Origin: Adenophora triphylla var. japonica
Taxonomy: Eukaryota > Streptophyta > Magnoliopsida > Asterales > Campanulaceae
NCBI GenBank assembly: GCA_022495995.1
Contig: JAFEMH010007449.1
Location: 25,272 to 89,271, forward strand
Length of the DNA stretch: 64,000 bases
Reading direction: 5' to 3'
In this document: positions 21,896 through 33,265 of the stretch, piece after piece
Numbering within the stretch: the stretch's first letter is position 1
Layout of the letters: the number at the start of each line of letters is the position of its first letter
Made by a program: the position numbers and the translations under genes
The notes under the pieces: model-generated
What the model was told of the DNA's origin: nothing
Databases searched by the model: none
The model's input: the letters and a program-made list of their open reading frames with translations, nothing else

Positions 21896-22248
21896 AACAA
21901 AAGAAAACTTTACAACCAAATCGTGGATGTGCCTGAACTATAGCCCCACACAAAAACCAAACAAAAATATCAAGTTAAGGGAGCACAATTGTAATATCGT
22001 GCAGATAACATTATGAGTGGTAAAATTCCATAAGAAAATCATCAAGTTAATTCAATGATAGAAACCTACAATGACTGATGCTGGAGTTAAGTGGTCGATA
22101 TTTGACATTCTTGATAATTTCAGTGGACTCCGCAGGCTGTTTCTATCAATCTACTTGGCCAAACTTTACAAGAAATATACCATTGGAAAGCCCTTTGAAT
22201 CTAGTTTCCAACGCATCTTTCGGATCGGCGTTCGGAATTTTCTAGAAA
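21871..22248 (-). repeat. Direct repeat copy 1 in the Helitron
   Basis: About 378 bp, nearly identical to 22779-23157, offset 908-909 bp. It covers intron-like DNA plus the first 21 bp of an exon. Confidence 0.9.
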
Positions 22249-22667
22249 ACACAAAACAACATACATTGAATAGAAATTCTAAGCTCAAAATTGAAAATCA
22301 GAAATTTCTTAGCCATAAATAGATGAAAAAAAACTTTTTAAAGTAACACAAAACAACACACGTAGAATTTAAAATGCTTAGCCCTTAAATGACCAAAATA
22401 AAACATTTAAGATCAAAAATGAAAACAATCCACTAAACTTGCAAGAATATAATGATAAAAGTAAAAGTCTAGTGCAATCTCAATCAAGAGGGTGATTTAC
22501 AAGCTCAGAGTTCATATTTAAAAGCCAAACCACTATTATGCGTTCGATTACAGACTTAGGGAAAGGATTTTCATATAACTCTTGCATCACCTATTAGGAA
22601 GCTGCGAGAAACTACGAAATCCTAGGTCTCAAATAAAAGAATGGTAAAGAAAGTATTACCACACAAC

Positions 22668-22799
22668 CTTCTGCGTCCTGTTCCAAAGCAAGGTCTTGAA
22701 AAATCCAGGTAGCACTTCCAAGAATAAAGCAACATCGTGCTTCAGATCTAAGAGCTCAATTACCAGGCTCTCGTCTCGTGCAGGGTCCACATATACCTC
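22668..22799 (-). pseudogene. Captured exon of a Mog1-like Ran-binding protein gene
   Basis: On the minus strand a 132-nt exon is bordered by an AG acceptor after a T-rich tract (TTGTGTTGTAG) and a GT donor. It codes for a segment with DPARDES and ELLDLKHDV; after a frame change it continues SATWIFQDLALEQDAE. This pattern matches the conserved middle of Mog1/RANGRF proteins, which bind the GTPase Ran and assist nuclear transport. The change of frame between the two parts makes it a pseudo-exon. I see no further Mog1 exons. Identification is from memory of the family, not from a search. Confidence 0.6.
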
Positions 22800-23157
22800 C
22801 TACAACACAAGAAAACTTTACAACCAAATCGTGGATGTGCCTGAACTATAGCCCCACACAAAAACCTAACAAAAATATCATGTTAAGGGAGCACAATTGT
22901 AATATCCTGCAGATAACATTATGAGTGGTAAAATTCCATAAGAAAATCATCAAGTTAGTTCAATGATAGAAACCAACAATGACTGATGCGGGAGTTAAGT
23001 GGTCGATATTTGACATTCTTGATAATTTCAGTGGACTTCCGCAGGCTGTATCTATCAATCTACTCGTCCAAACTTTACAATCAATATACCATTGGAAAGT
23101 CCTTTGAATCTAGTTTCCAACGCATCTTTCGGATCGGCGTTCGGAATTTTCTAGAAA
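22779..23157 (-). repeat. Direct repeat copy 2 in the Helitron
   Basis: Partner of 21871-22248. This copy is continuous with the complete Mog1-like exon, so it is probably the original. Confidence 0.9.
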
Positions 23158-23326
23158 TAGTTGTGGTTGTTTTACCGAAGACCAGTCAATGGGACAGATT
23201 TATCCGAAATTTGACTTATCTTCATATTTATCAAGTCTTTTGAGTTTTCTTGAGTCATTCTTATCAGCAAATCGTATATAAAGAGTTCAATTTTGAAAAG
23301 ATATAAGAAGGGAACTAACCTTTAAC

Positions 23327-23430
23327 CTTTTGTCAGAAGCTGGAACATTGAGTATAACCCTTGGCCATAGCTTTTTTTGGCCTTCATCCACGTCTTAATT
23401 ACTGAATCAAACACATCTTTTGAAGCGCAA
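23327..23430 (-). pseudogene. Captured exon-like fragment of unknown origin
   Basis: 104 nt on the minus strand with a plausible AG acceptor and GT donor. The open frame includes DVFDSVIKTWMKAKKSYGQG. The phase fits the upstream LRR exon at 23499-23552, so the two could be spliced together in frame, yet it is not an LRR sequence. I do not recognise it. Confidence 0.35.
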
Positions 23431-23498
23431 CTAAAAATCGAAGAATATAATAACAAAAATTTCAAAGAAAATGATGATAATAAGCCAAAGAGACTTAC

Positions 23499-23552
23499 AG
23501 CCTGGTCAGATCCAACAGATTAGTCACAGTAGTAGGAAAAGGCCCAACAATT
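23499..23552 (-). pseudogene. Captured LRR-protein exon, 3' part (continues from 44373-44395)
   Basis: The minus strand codes for VGPFPTTVTNLLDLTRL and ends at a GT donor (gtaagt). It is the second part of one 72-nt exon split by the Copia element; the first part is 44373-44395. The 72-nt (24-codon) exon length is typical of plant LRR genes. The following LRR exons expected in an intact gene are absent. Confidence 0.72.
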
Positions 23553-24025
23553 TGTTGGGATTGGAGTTCTAAACTATGAGGAAGAAAATCGTCGGAGGAG
23601 CTTCTGTCGTGGAGAGCGACCGCGCTGAGATTAAGGGCGACCGCGCTGGAGGACAAACGAGGGTGCAAAATCTTCTGTCGATGAGGGCGGCCGCGCAGCT
23701 ATGGAGGGCGGCCGCGCTGGCGTTGGGAAGGAAAATTTCTGGGCTGATTTGTTTCCTATTTTGATACAATCTCTTCTTGATTCGTTTTAGGGATTCCTTG
23801 TACTTATATATAAACATAGTTACGACCTAGAACACTATGTAGCAGCATATTAGAAGGTGTCTAATAAAATATTAGCTTGGCAATTGCCCCCGGACGTAGT
23901 TCATGTGTTGAATGAACCGGGTAAACAATTCTTGTGTTCTTTTGTGTGTGATTATTCCATTATTGTGCTTGTGGGTTTATTGTTCTTTGTCTAAATTGCA
24001 ACGGGGTACCACTAAATTCCCAACA
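23553..24025 (+). repeat. 5' LTR of the Copia-like element
   Basis: 473 bp. It contains four GC-rich GCGGCCGC/GCGACCGC motifs at about 23615-23725 in an otherwise AT-rich LTR, and a TATA-like CTTATATATAAAC near 23801. Confidence 0.94.
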
Positions 24026-24027
24026 AC

Positions 24028-24039
24028 TGGTATCAGAGC
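24028..24039 (+). promoter_or_regulatory. Primer-binding site of the Copia-like element
   Basis: TGGTATCAGAGC, the standard plant Copia site complementary to the initiator methionine tRNA, two bases after the LTR. Confidence 0.93.
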
Positions 24040-24116
24040 TTTGGTTCGGAGGATTCAAAGTTTCATTAGTTGATTAATTTTGAATCACGTTCTTGGGGAC
24101 TTTGTGAAGCAATCAG

Positions 24117-24800
24117 ATGAAGAACTCAATCGAGAAATTCAACGGCGTGAATTTCACGTTCTGGAGGACGAGGGTTGAAGATTACCTTTATTGTAAGGAT
24201 CTTCATAAACCCTTAAAGGAGAAACCCGAAGACATGTCACAAGGGGATTGGGAGACGTTAGATCGGAAGGCGTTAGGAGCAGTGAGGAGCGCTCTAACCG
24301 ACGACGTTGCACGGAACGCTATGGAGGCCAAGACAACGGTGGAGTTGCTACAAACGCTTTCAGACATGTATGAGAAGCCGTCTAATATCAATAAGGTGCA
24401 TTTGATAAAGAGGTTTGCGAATGCGAAGATGTCAGAGGGGCAGACAGCGGCAAGTCATATCGGCAGTTTCAAAGGTATGGTGGACCAATTGAAAAGTGTT
24501 GATATTACTTTCTCCGATGAAGTGCTAGCATGTTTTCTACTAAAATCATTGCCTGATAGTTGGGAGGTAACTATCACAATGATTAGTACGTCGAAAACAC
24601 CATTGGTGTATACGGAGGTTAGAGATCTCATCCTTCAAGAGGAGTTGAGAAGAAAAGAGAAAAGGGGAGAATCTTCCGTAGATGGGGCTGCACTTAGGGT
24701 GGAGAGAAATAGGGGAAGGGGAGGACCGAAAAAAGGGAAAAAGGTCAAGTGCTACAATTGTGGCGGAATTGGGTCATATCGCTTATATTTGTCCGGGTAA
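24117..24800 (+). CDS. gag: Copia Gag (UBN2-type), zinc knuckle frameshifted
   Basis: 227 residues before a stop. The start ATG is the first one after the primer-binding site and opens with a typical Copia Gag N-terminus (KFNGVNFTFWRTRVEDYL). The UBN2/Gag core follows (AKTTVELLQTLSDMYEKPS, about residues 80-100; a LLKSLPDSWE motif near residue 145). The C-terminus is basic (GRGGPKKGKKVK) and starts a CCHC zinc knuckle (CYNCGGIG). The knuckle is broken by one extra G in the GGG at 24771-24773; the His and last Cys lie in the next frame (GHIAYIC). Gag binds RNA and forms particles. Confidence 0.9.
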   Translation: MKNSIEKFNGVNFTFWRTRVEDYLYCKDLHKPLKEKPEDMSQGDWETLDRKALGAVRSALTDDVARNAMEAKTTVELLQTLSDMYEKPSNINKVHLIKRFANAKMSEGQTAASHIGSFKGMVDQLKSVDITFSDEVLACFLLKSLPDSWEVTITMISTSKTPLVYTEVRDLILQEELRRKEKRGESSVDGAALRVERNRGRGGPKKGKKVKCYNCGGIGSYRLYLSG

Positions 24801-25392
24801 AGATGGTGGTGCACACGTGGTGGATGATGGGGATGTATTAATCCTAGGAGAGGAGCAGTCGGGTGAAGATTGGGTGTTGGATTCTGGAGCTTCTTGTCAT
24901 GCTAGTGAGGATGCAGCATCAATGGAGCGGTATAAAACTGGAGATTTTGGGGTTGTCTATCTTGGTGATGGTCAACCATTGAAGATCAAAGGTAAGGGGG
25001 ATGTGATGATGAAGACACCTAACGGGGCTGTTTTACAACTACACAATGTGATGCATGTTCCGGATTTGAGGAGAAGAGTGATTTCTGTGGGACAACTTGA
25101 CAGTGAAGGGTATGGTGTGACCTTCATTGGTGGGTCTTGGGAAGTCACAAAAGGGGCTAAGGTGATAGCTCATGGGGTTAAGGAGAAGATGTTGTACTCT
25201 ACCTACAATGTCAATATTCGTTCCGGTGGGAGCAAGAGGCTAAAGAACCGGCCTATTGGTGTAGAAAGGAGAGACATCAAGAAACGGTATGTTAGGGGGG
25301 AGAAGGACACAAAGTTGATCAACGCGGTGTGGAAGTCCAAGTACCCTAACAGAGAGCGTATTCAGACCAAAAGAAGACGATGCAAGAAATAA
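24775..25392 (+). pseudogene. Copia protease segment, downstream of the frameshift
   Basis: It continues Gag in a shifted frame: end of the zinc knuckle, then a Copia aspartic protease with the active site LDSGASCHAS (Asp codon 24880-24882) and the conserved VMHVPDLRRRVISVGQL segment (about 25040-25100). The open frame ends at 25392 with a basic tail that does not match the gag-pre-integrase domain expected next. Integrase and RT are missing. The protease itself looks complete enough to have cut Gag before the later loss. Confidence 0.85.
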
Positions 25393-25679
25393 GGTACGTC
25401 CAAGTTTCAAGGGGAAGCATTGCGAGGAAGGTGGGTCTGGAGGGAGAAGGCGAAGTTAGACTTGCGGGGAGAAATCAAGGTAGAAGCTGATTTGGGGAGG
25501 CAAGAACTATCTAACACGGAGGGGTTGAAACGTCGCTTGGTTTCAACTCGCCTTAGTACTTGAGCGGGAGGTTCGGTAGTGTCAAGCCAATATGGGGGAA
25601 ATGTGTTCGAAGGTCATTACTCCGTGGTGGGAGTTGATGGGTGTTTCTATGCTTATTAGTTTAGTCTCCGGTGGGAGAT
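25393..25679 (+). other. Copia interior remnant and polypurine tract
   Basis: No open frame of note. It ends with CCGGTGGGAGA directly before the 3' LTR, a good polypurine tract for plus-strand priming. Confidence 0.7.
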
Positions 25680-26132
25680 TGTTGGGATTGGAGTCCTAAA
25701 CTATGAGGAAGGAAATCGTCGAAGGAGCTTTTGTCGTGGAGAGCGGCCGCGCTGAGATTAAGGGTGACCGCGTTGGAGGACAAACGAGGGTGCAAAATCT
25801 TCTGTCGATGAGGGCGGCCGCGCAGCTATGGAGGGCGGCCGCGCTGGCGTCTGGAAGGAAAATTTCTGGGCCGATTTGTTTCCTATTTTGATACAATCTC
25901 TTCTTGATTCGTTTTAGGGCTTCCTTGTACTTATATATAAACATAGTTACGACCTAGAACACTGTCTAGCAGCATATTAGAAGGTGTCTAATAAAATATT
26001 GGCTTGGCAATTGCCCCCGGACGTAGTTTATGTGTTGAATGAACCGGGTAAACAATTCTTGTGTTCTTTTGTGTGTGATTATTCCATTATTGTGCTTGTG
26101 GGTTTATTGTTCTTTGTCTAAATTGCAACGGG
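25680..26132 (+). repeat. 3' LTR of the Copia-like element, first 453 bp
   Basis: Continues at 44353-44372 (last 20 bp), giving 473 bp in total. It is interrupted by gypsy element B, whose TSD ACGGG is 26128-26132 and 44348-44352. The empty site is visible in the 5' LTR (GCAACGGGGTACCAC at 23998-24012). Confidence 0.95.
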
Positions 26133-27590
26133 TGTAAGTACCCCAATCTGGATCACTCCCTTTCAAACACACGGGAAACACCGTAGACTCATCCACGCAG
26201 TCTCAGAGACCTCTCTCACTCAAAACCCTCTCAAAACCCTCTCAAACCCCCAACCAAACCAAGGGAGGAGCCTTTCTGGGATAAAAAGGGACAAAAGGAC
26301 CTTTTGGGAATTTTCAGGAAATCAGAAAAGCAATTAAGGTCCGTACGGACCTCTTTGTTTCAATGATTACTAAATCCCTTAAAGTCCACAATATTCCCTC
26401 AAATCCGGAAGAAATGATGACTTCCTGCGAGTTGGTCCGTACGGACCTCTTTGCATGCAAGATGGTCCGTACGGACCTTATTGCGTGGGGACATCATCAT
26501 TCGAGAATATTCTCCATCATTGCGAGATTCCCTCAAATCGAGGAAATCCAAAATTACGGATAACCAAGAAGGTCAAAATGCGGACCTCTTTGCTCCAGAA
26601 ATTTTTACTATAAATAGAGGGCTCCCCCTCCTCATTTTCACACACCTCCCACTTCTCTCTTCCTCCCTAAGCCTTCGGCTCCCCTTCTAAGACCTTTCGA
26701 GGCATTCCCGGCCCCTTCGGATCCTTAGAGGCCTTGAGCCCCCTCGAGGTGCTCAGAAGCCTCTCCGAGCGCTCCCGAGACGGCTCCGCGCTGCCGAGGC
26801 ACTCTCGAGGTACTCGAGGCCCCTCGTGGTACTCAGAGGCCTTGCACAGTCTTTCCCACGGTGTCCGACTCTTTCCAGGAGTCAAGCGGCGATCCCAAAC
26901 CTTGCCGAACCTCTGCCGAATCCAACCAACGATTCCAACGCACGCCCGAACCTGCGCGAGTGATCCGACGATCCCCACGCACGCCGAACCTGCCGCGACG
27001 CGGCCTACGGTTTCAACTCACGCCGAAACTCGTCGCGGACAACCGGCATCCACAGAAGCAATCCAGGAGCAGCTACTCAGGCCTCAAACACTATTCCCTG
27101 CGGAAGACGGACACGAACCAACATTGGTAAGGCTTCCTTCCTATTCTATTTCAATACATTTCAATACAATGTAGACATCCGATCTGACATGCATTTTTAA
27201 AAGCACACACACACACACACACACAACATTTAAAGGATATTAGGGGTATCCGAAAGACTCGTTTACGAGGCTACTCGGAGTGAGCTCTAATATTCTAATA
27301 TTCTCTTCTAGGAGTCATCGACCTCAGAACTCAAAATCTCATCACACAAAAACAGTTTAAAATTTATCTTTAAGCGATGCCCTTTTCAATGTTTTGGGCT
27401 TAATAAAAACGGCGTGGCGACTCTACAAAATGCGAAAGCAAAACGGCGAGACACCTCCCGCACGCAACGCTAAACGGAATAAGCCGGATCTTGGGCGCGA
27501 TTGTCTTGCCTCTCGGATCCGGGCGACTTCCCGAACGGCTGACAATTGCGAGATGCAGGGGCTCCGCGCGGCCGGATCCGGGTAATTTCG
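26133..27590 (+). repeat. 5' LTR of element B
   Basis: About 1458 bp, begins TGTAAGTACCCC and ends GGTAATTTCG (the 3' LTR ends ATTTCA). A (CA)10-type run lies at about 27205-27224. Confidence 0.95.
26338..26616 (+). promoter_or_regulatory. 5' LTR promoter of B: palindrome cluster and TATA box
   Basis: GGTCCGTACGGACC is perfect at 26338-26351, 26434-26447 and 26464-26477. A damaged fourth copy (GGTCAAAATGCGGACC) is at 26571-26586. TATAAATA is at 26609-26616. Three perfect 14-bp palindromes at the same relative positions as in element A mark this as the functional upstream part of the LTR promoter. Confidence 0.85.
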
Positions 27591-27612
27591 GTTGGCGACT
27601 CATTGGGGACAT
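27591..27612 (+). promoter_or_regulatory. Candidate primer-binding site of element B
   Basis: Reads TTGGCGACTCATTGGGGAC directly after the 5' LTR, in the position and form common for plant gypsy elements. I do not assign the tRNA. Confidence 0.65.
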
Positions 27613-28850
27613 TTTGTTTTAAAAACTTTTAAACAAAACAAAAGATTTTAAAACGATGATGAGGGTCAAACTTTCATTTTACCCCTTCCTTTAACTATTG
27701 TGTGTGTGTGCACGTGCTTCGTTTTTATTTTACAAAAAAAATAAAAATACAAAAAAAAATGCATCAATATACATCTGTGCATACATTTAAAATTCTTCAA
27801 AAATTTCTATTTTACTCAGAAAAAAGAATTTTAGAGACCGCACACTACGCGCCTTCTTTGCCTCGGTTACACCGCACTCTACTCCTGCTTTGCCTCGGTT
27901 ACACCGCACACTATGCGCTTTGCTTGCCTCGGATACAGCTGCACACTACAACCCTTAACCCGGAGTGGTCTCGGTTGCGGTCCGTTTGGTCTTCCTAGGC
28001 CTCTTGGGCGCGCGCGGGATCATTCCAAACATCCCATCCTAGCCCGGCGTCAACCACACGTTTGAGTCTTGAGTCACACTCTGTCCGGACTCGGTTGGTT
28101 TTTACCCGGTCAGGTGTCATACGGCTGGATACATATACCATGCAGGCCATTTTTCGAGTCGAGGCTCGGAACTCGAAGATCCTTGCGCAAGCAAAGCGAT
28201 GAAAGGTCATGCTAAAATCTTGACTGATCTTGATTTCCGAAGCTACACCCGAGCGATGTTAGTCCAGGATATACATCCATGCTCGCGTGACACCATGTCA
28301 TCACGCCTTTGATACGTCGGCCATGACGATATGACCCGACCAACGCCTAACGTCACGGATCCCTTGCGCTTGGCAAGCAAAGAGAGGTCATGCCAAACTC
28401 TTGACGATCTTGACTCGGTGGCGGCTCGGTTCACTATTCACATGGCTAACGCATCAAAACGAACATGACAGGCTCGGTCCTTAGGTTCGATTTTTCTTTT
28501 AGGCCGGTGGAAACCGCTTGCACTATAGGACCCTCGCACAGGGTGTCCACCTGGGATGTCGAAATACGGGTGCAAAACGAGGGGCTTATAGCCGCACGAG
28601 ATGGTCTCCGGCGACCCGGGATCTAGCATAGTTGCGAAAAGAAGAGCAATCTTTTCCAACCTACCTAGGACTACGAGAAAACATGTTTTAAGTAAATTAA
28701 AACAACAAAAAAAAAAATAAAAGAAACGGAAACCGCATGCCACGTGAGCTTTCCCCTTTTATCCCGTTAGGCCATTCCCGTGTCTAAACCTTGCCCATCG
28801 CCCCCTCCGGCTAACGAGAGAGTGGTCGAGAGTACCCAGGAACCCGTCTC
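27613..28850 (+). other. Leader region of element B
   Basis: No gene recognised. It contains a short tandem repeat of about 35-40 bp at 27850-27955 (core TTGCCTCGGTTACACCGCAC, three copies) and a GT-rich stretch near 27702. Confidence 0.5.
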
Positions 28851-29868
28851 CCGGTGTCAAAACAGCAAGGTCCTACCTCGCTTCCCAGCTCTGTCACCGG
28901 GACGGTCAGTCATTTCCCGTGGCCAAGTCGGTGGATAACAACGATGAGAACGGGACCTTACCCCCAAGAAATTTCCCAACTTGGAAGAAGTTTGGCGGAG
29001 TCCTCATGGCTATTGAGAAAGCGTCAAGGTGAGCAACAAGCTGGATCGAAGGTGCCATGCACCGCTTCGGAACCTTAGCCGCTGACTACACAGGGCTTCC
29101 CAAGCCGTGGCTACTCCTACGGCCTCTAACGTCTCTCATTGTCTCCCGAAGTCAACTGTTACCCTCGTACGAGCCATGCGGTTATGACGTAAGGCCACAA
29201 GACCTTCCGAGAGGAAAGCACGCCCATCCGGCCTCACGAGGTCCCGGTACCACCGCCGAACAACGAACACATGCAGTGGGACGTGCTGCGGTGCGGTGCT
29301 TGTGCGGAAATGGAATTCCGGGATGCGATGAGCGAGGGCCGTCCTCGACGAAAGAAGAAGCTATCTTCTCAACAAAAGGCGAAAAAGAGGTATGAATGCG
29401 GTGATCCCAGTCGGAACCCTTGGAGAACCCTCGGGAAAGTTTGACTACTATGTCATCTACTCCGACCAAATCTCCCGGCCTAGTTACGCACGGGGCCACG
29501 GCAATGTTTGCTCCATGATCGGTGGGACGAGCTTCGCACCGCCACCGAAGGCCCGAAGGTCCGAGATAATCCAACCCCTGTCTTGGGAAGATCTCAAAGC
29601 CACTATTGATGCTTCGGTAAAAGCCGTGACGGTGAACGAATTGAAATGCGCGGATGCGGCCTTACGCCAATCGAGGCTCCTCCCGCTCCGAAAGCGGGAG
29701 AGACAAGCAAAACCACAAGTCCGAGAGGTGAATGTTCGACACGTTCGGTCAAATCCCAGTGAATCCTCCACGGACGGACAAAAGGCCGGCCATACACGAG
29801 CCACGAGGCGAAAAGGGGCCACTACGCGAAGAAGGCGAAACCTTGGACCCCGAGGTTGAAGATCTGTC
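28851..29868 (+). pseudogene. Gag-like region of element B (position-based)
   Basis: It lies where gag is expected, between leader and protease. Frames are broken. Longest open parts are 29057-29395 and 29392-29859; the latter has a basic C-terminus (RATRRKGATTRRRRNL). A region near 29250-29390 reads, in one frame, HMQWDVLRCGAC and RRKKKLSSQQKAKKRYECG. I do not see the capsid core motif that is clear in element E, so the call rests on position and basic composition. Confidence 0.35.
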
Positions 29869-30480
29869 TTGACACGGCTCAAGCGCACTCGGGCTAACAT
29901 CTCGCTCTGGTCCTTACTCACTTCATCTTACCCGCACAAGCTCAAGTTGGAAGAAAGCACAGGCGAGACTATGGTTCCCATCACGGTGACACACGATGAA
30001 GCGGTTCGGATGATTGGCAACGTCAATTACGGCAATATCATCACCTTGAGCTCGATCTTCCAAAATTTGGGGCGACCACAACGAGCCTCTCTACATAACT
30101 TCAAGCGGACGAGCGCCGTCTCCCTCGGGTGTTGGTAGATGGGGGATCATCCATGAACGTCCTTCCCGGCCAAAATGATGGATTTGCTAGGGATCAAAGC
30201 AAGCGATCTAAAGCCCTCGACTCGGGCAATCAAGGCATACGACTCGACATCCCGCCCGAGTCTTGGGAATAGCCACCTTGAACCTTTGGTTTGGAAAACA
30301 AAATGGTCTGACAGACTTCCAAGTCATCGACATCCCGATCACCTTCCTTTGCCATTTTGGGACGCCCTTGGCTACATCGGATCAATGGGGTGGCATCCAC
30401 TCTCCATCGGTGCGTAAAGTTCGTCCAAGGAGCAGATCGACCATCATCTACGGCGACGGCATAGTCAGCTGAAAGGACCG
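29869..30480 (+). pseudogene. Element B aspartic protease
   Basis: The active-site motif VLVDGGSSMNVLP is at about 30127-30165. DGGSS is the form usual in Tat-type elements. It is preceded by VTHDEAVRMIGNVNYGN (about 29990-30040) and followed by KMMDLLGIKASDLKPS and by a FQVIDI stretch near 30320. These segments are spread over three frames by small indels. The protease would release Gag, RT, RNase H and integrase. Confidence 0.78.
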
Positions 30481-31930
30481 GCACCAACGGCGTCCCGGTC
30501 TTAGAAATCAAACCCGACGATGATGGCATGATGCTAACGGGGTTCACCATCGAAAGCCCAAAGGCCCAAGTGTGCCACATAGAGCACGCCTTTGATTTGG
30601 GACAAGATCCCTCCCCAGATGAAAATGATGAAGCACATGAACTACATCCGGGGCTCGGTTTGGGAAAACGCCGTGGGGCACTCAACGAGATCATCAATAT
30701 CAAAGAACGAGAATACCACACGGCACAGGATACTCTCCTACTCCCGAACACATTGCGGAGGACAAAGCGAGCTGCGCGAACGCTCCACGAGATAACAAAA
30801 GAGGCTTGCACGCAATCTCCGATCTTCGTCCTTACGGCTTCGACATGACCCAGTACTTCACAAGGAAGGCCGGCAACTTGGAAGAAGATCCGAGAAAAGG
30901 AACGAGGCGATCGGCGCCAAACAAAGGCGGCCGACAACCATGGACAAGCTCCGGCGAGAACTGGCAAGATTCGGAGGCCTCGAAGCCAAATCTGTCCGAA
31001 GAGCATTCCTCGACACACCGCCCCTGCCGGGATCATGACCACCACTATTCACAATGAATTTTGGTTCGGGAAAAACTCCCTCTTTGGCGGAAGAACTCGA
31101 AAAACTCTCTGTCAACACTCACGCCTTCAACAAGCGGGACGAGTACGCATTCGAGCTAGTAATGCCCAAGGCAAAGCAAGAGACTCCGCGAGACGATGCT
31201 TGGGACGAACATGCTACACCTTGCTCTTCAAAGAAGAAATCGAGATGCCGGATCTAATCGATTTTGTTTACGATAACTTCTGTGATAGCAATGATCGGGA
31301 ACGGTGACATAAAGCCTTTCAAGCCCCATCTCTATCAAGCTCATTGCCGCTCAATAAGCTGGGCCGCATTCTCGGACCCTGCTTTGCCCGGCCAAAAGGA
31401 CATGATCGAACAACTTGGTCGACCCCTCGAGTCCTAGAGTCTAGTGTCAAAACTCATCACTGAGTCCATTAGCTTTGAATTTGAGTCTCTCGAGTCATCG
31501 ATGGCCTCACGCCGGAAGATTACGAACTCATTGCCAATAATGTATTCCCGTATGCTCTTAATGAATGCTTGATCTTTAGAGTATCCTCTCATTGCATCTT
31601 TAACAAGCGATAAATTAACTAACACCTGGCTTGAGTTAATAACGATTCACTTGATAAAGAAGCGAGACACATTAAATGAACAATACATTAAGCACATCTT
31701 TAAGCATGTTGTCAAACGAGAGAAAAACCGGGCCCAAGCTGCCGAGGAGGTTTTAACCAAAGTGAATTTGGGAGGCTATTTGAAGAGCGAAAAGAGACGC
31801 AAATCGGAAGTTTCTTCACGGCACGAGCAAGACGCATTGGCTGCCTTTGCTCGAAGAGTTCGTGGACGTGTTCGCTTGGTCTTCTAGAGACATGCCGGAT
31901 TAGATCCTAACATTGTAGAGCACCGGATCC
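30481..31930 (+). other. Protease-RT linker of element B, with an AT-rich insert
   Basis: Scattered coding remnants. The part around 31840-31885 (LEEFVDVFAW) is the usual lead-in to gypsy RT. The stretch about 31430-31730 is clearly more AT-rich than its surroundings and reads as no domain I know; it may be a small insertion, but I found no TSD. Confidence 0.5.
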
Positions 31931-31931
31931 C

Positions 31932-33265
31932 TTGAATCCAGAGGCTAAGCCCGTCAAGCAAAAGCTACGCCGAATCAAGCCGAGAATGGTCTTTACAAGT
32001 CAAGAGGAGATCGAAAAAATGCTTCGCGTCGGCTTCATCGGGGTGATCGAGTACCCCACATGGCTCTCAATATCGTCCACGGTCACCGAGGCCAATGGAA
32101 AAGTACGGCTGTTGCGTGGACTTAGAGATCTCAACAAAGCAAGTCCCAAGGACGATTTTCCACTACCCAACATCGACATGTTGGTAGGCACTCTGACCAA
32201 TTTCGAAGTCAAGTCCTTCGTGGACGGTTTTGCCGGCTACAATCGGATCAGATGGCCGAAGAAGACCAAGAAAAGACGGCTTTCACAACCACAGGGAACC
32301 TCTTGCTACAGTAATGCCGTTCCCGGACTAAGAACTGGCCAGGGCTACCTACCGACGGGCGGCAACCGCCCTCTTCCACGATATGATCCTGAAAGAGATC
32401 GAAGTGTACGTCGATGACATGATCGTTCGCTCAAAGGGATCGAGACGGACAACACCTCACGAGACTGAGAAAATTCTTGATCGCCTCAGAAAACACTCAG
32501 TGAGGCTTAACCACTGCGAATGCACATTTGGGGTTAGCGAGGCAAGGTTTTGGGATACATAGTCACTTAGAGAGAGGCATCGAGGTGGATCCTCAAAGAT
32601 CAAGCTATCATCGAAATGAGACCACCGCATGAACTCGAGACGAGAGGTGAAAAGCTTCATGGGCCGCTGCAATATATCGGCCGCTTCGTCAACCAATTGA
32701 CCTCTATGTGCGAGCCAATCTTCAAGGCGATGAAGAAGAACGCCGACATCGAATGGAACTCGGAATGCCAAGATGCCTTTGAAAAAATAAAAGCATACCT
32801 TGTGAGTCCTCCGATTCTCTGTCCTCCCCACGAGGAAAAGCCACTTTGTTGCTATACCTAAGCTGTGGCCAGGCACGCGATTGGAGCCATGCTCTGTCGA
32901 AAAGAAAGAGTCACGGGTCGCGCCATCTACTTCGTCGGTCGAAAGTTTCAAGGCGGCGAACTCAATTACTCGGCCCTCGAGAAAACTGCGCGGCTACGGT
33001 ATGGGTTGTCGGGAAACTACGGCACTACATGCGGTCGCACACGGTACACTTGGTTTCCAAAATGGACCCGGTCAGTACCTCTTCGACAAACCATCTCTGT
33101 CAATGAGGCTCGCCAAATGGTCTTTCTTCTGGCGGAATTTGACATCAAGTACGTAAACCAAAAATCAATCAAGGGACGGGCCATGGGTGAACAAGCGGTG
33201 ATTTCCCAACCGAAGCGAGGCTCGAGGCCACGAACCACAATTTCCGGACGAGGGAATCTTCGCAA
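31932..33265 (+). pseudogene. Element B reverse transcriptase and degenerate first RNase H
   Basis: A good open start (31932-32290): NPEAKPVKQKLRRIKP, then YPTWLSISSTV, NGKVRLLRGLRDLNKASPKD and FPLPNID are RT fingers and palm. VDGFAGYNRI follows near 32220, then a damaged PFGL motif. The catalytic YVDD is at 32407-32418. The thumb reaches FVNQLTSMCEPIFKAM (about 32690-32735). The first RNase H (32780-33060) has S in place of the first catalytic Asp (YLSC/YLSV), so it is degenerate. Frameshifts occur near 32290, 32340, 32540 and later. NGKVR replaces the usual NGKWR. Confidence 0.9.

Noticed and set aside
21871..23157. The two 378-bp direct repeats as LTRs of a small element
   Set aside because: They lack TG...CA ends, a primer-binding site and a TSD, and one copy runs into a gene exon.
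31430..31730. An independent transposon in the protease-RT linker of element B
   Set aside because: It is more AT-rich than its surroundings, but neither inverted repeats nor a TSD are visible.
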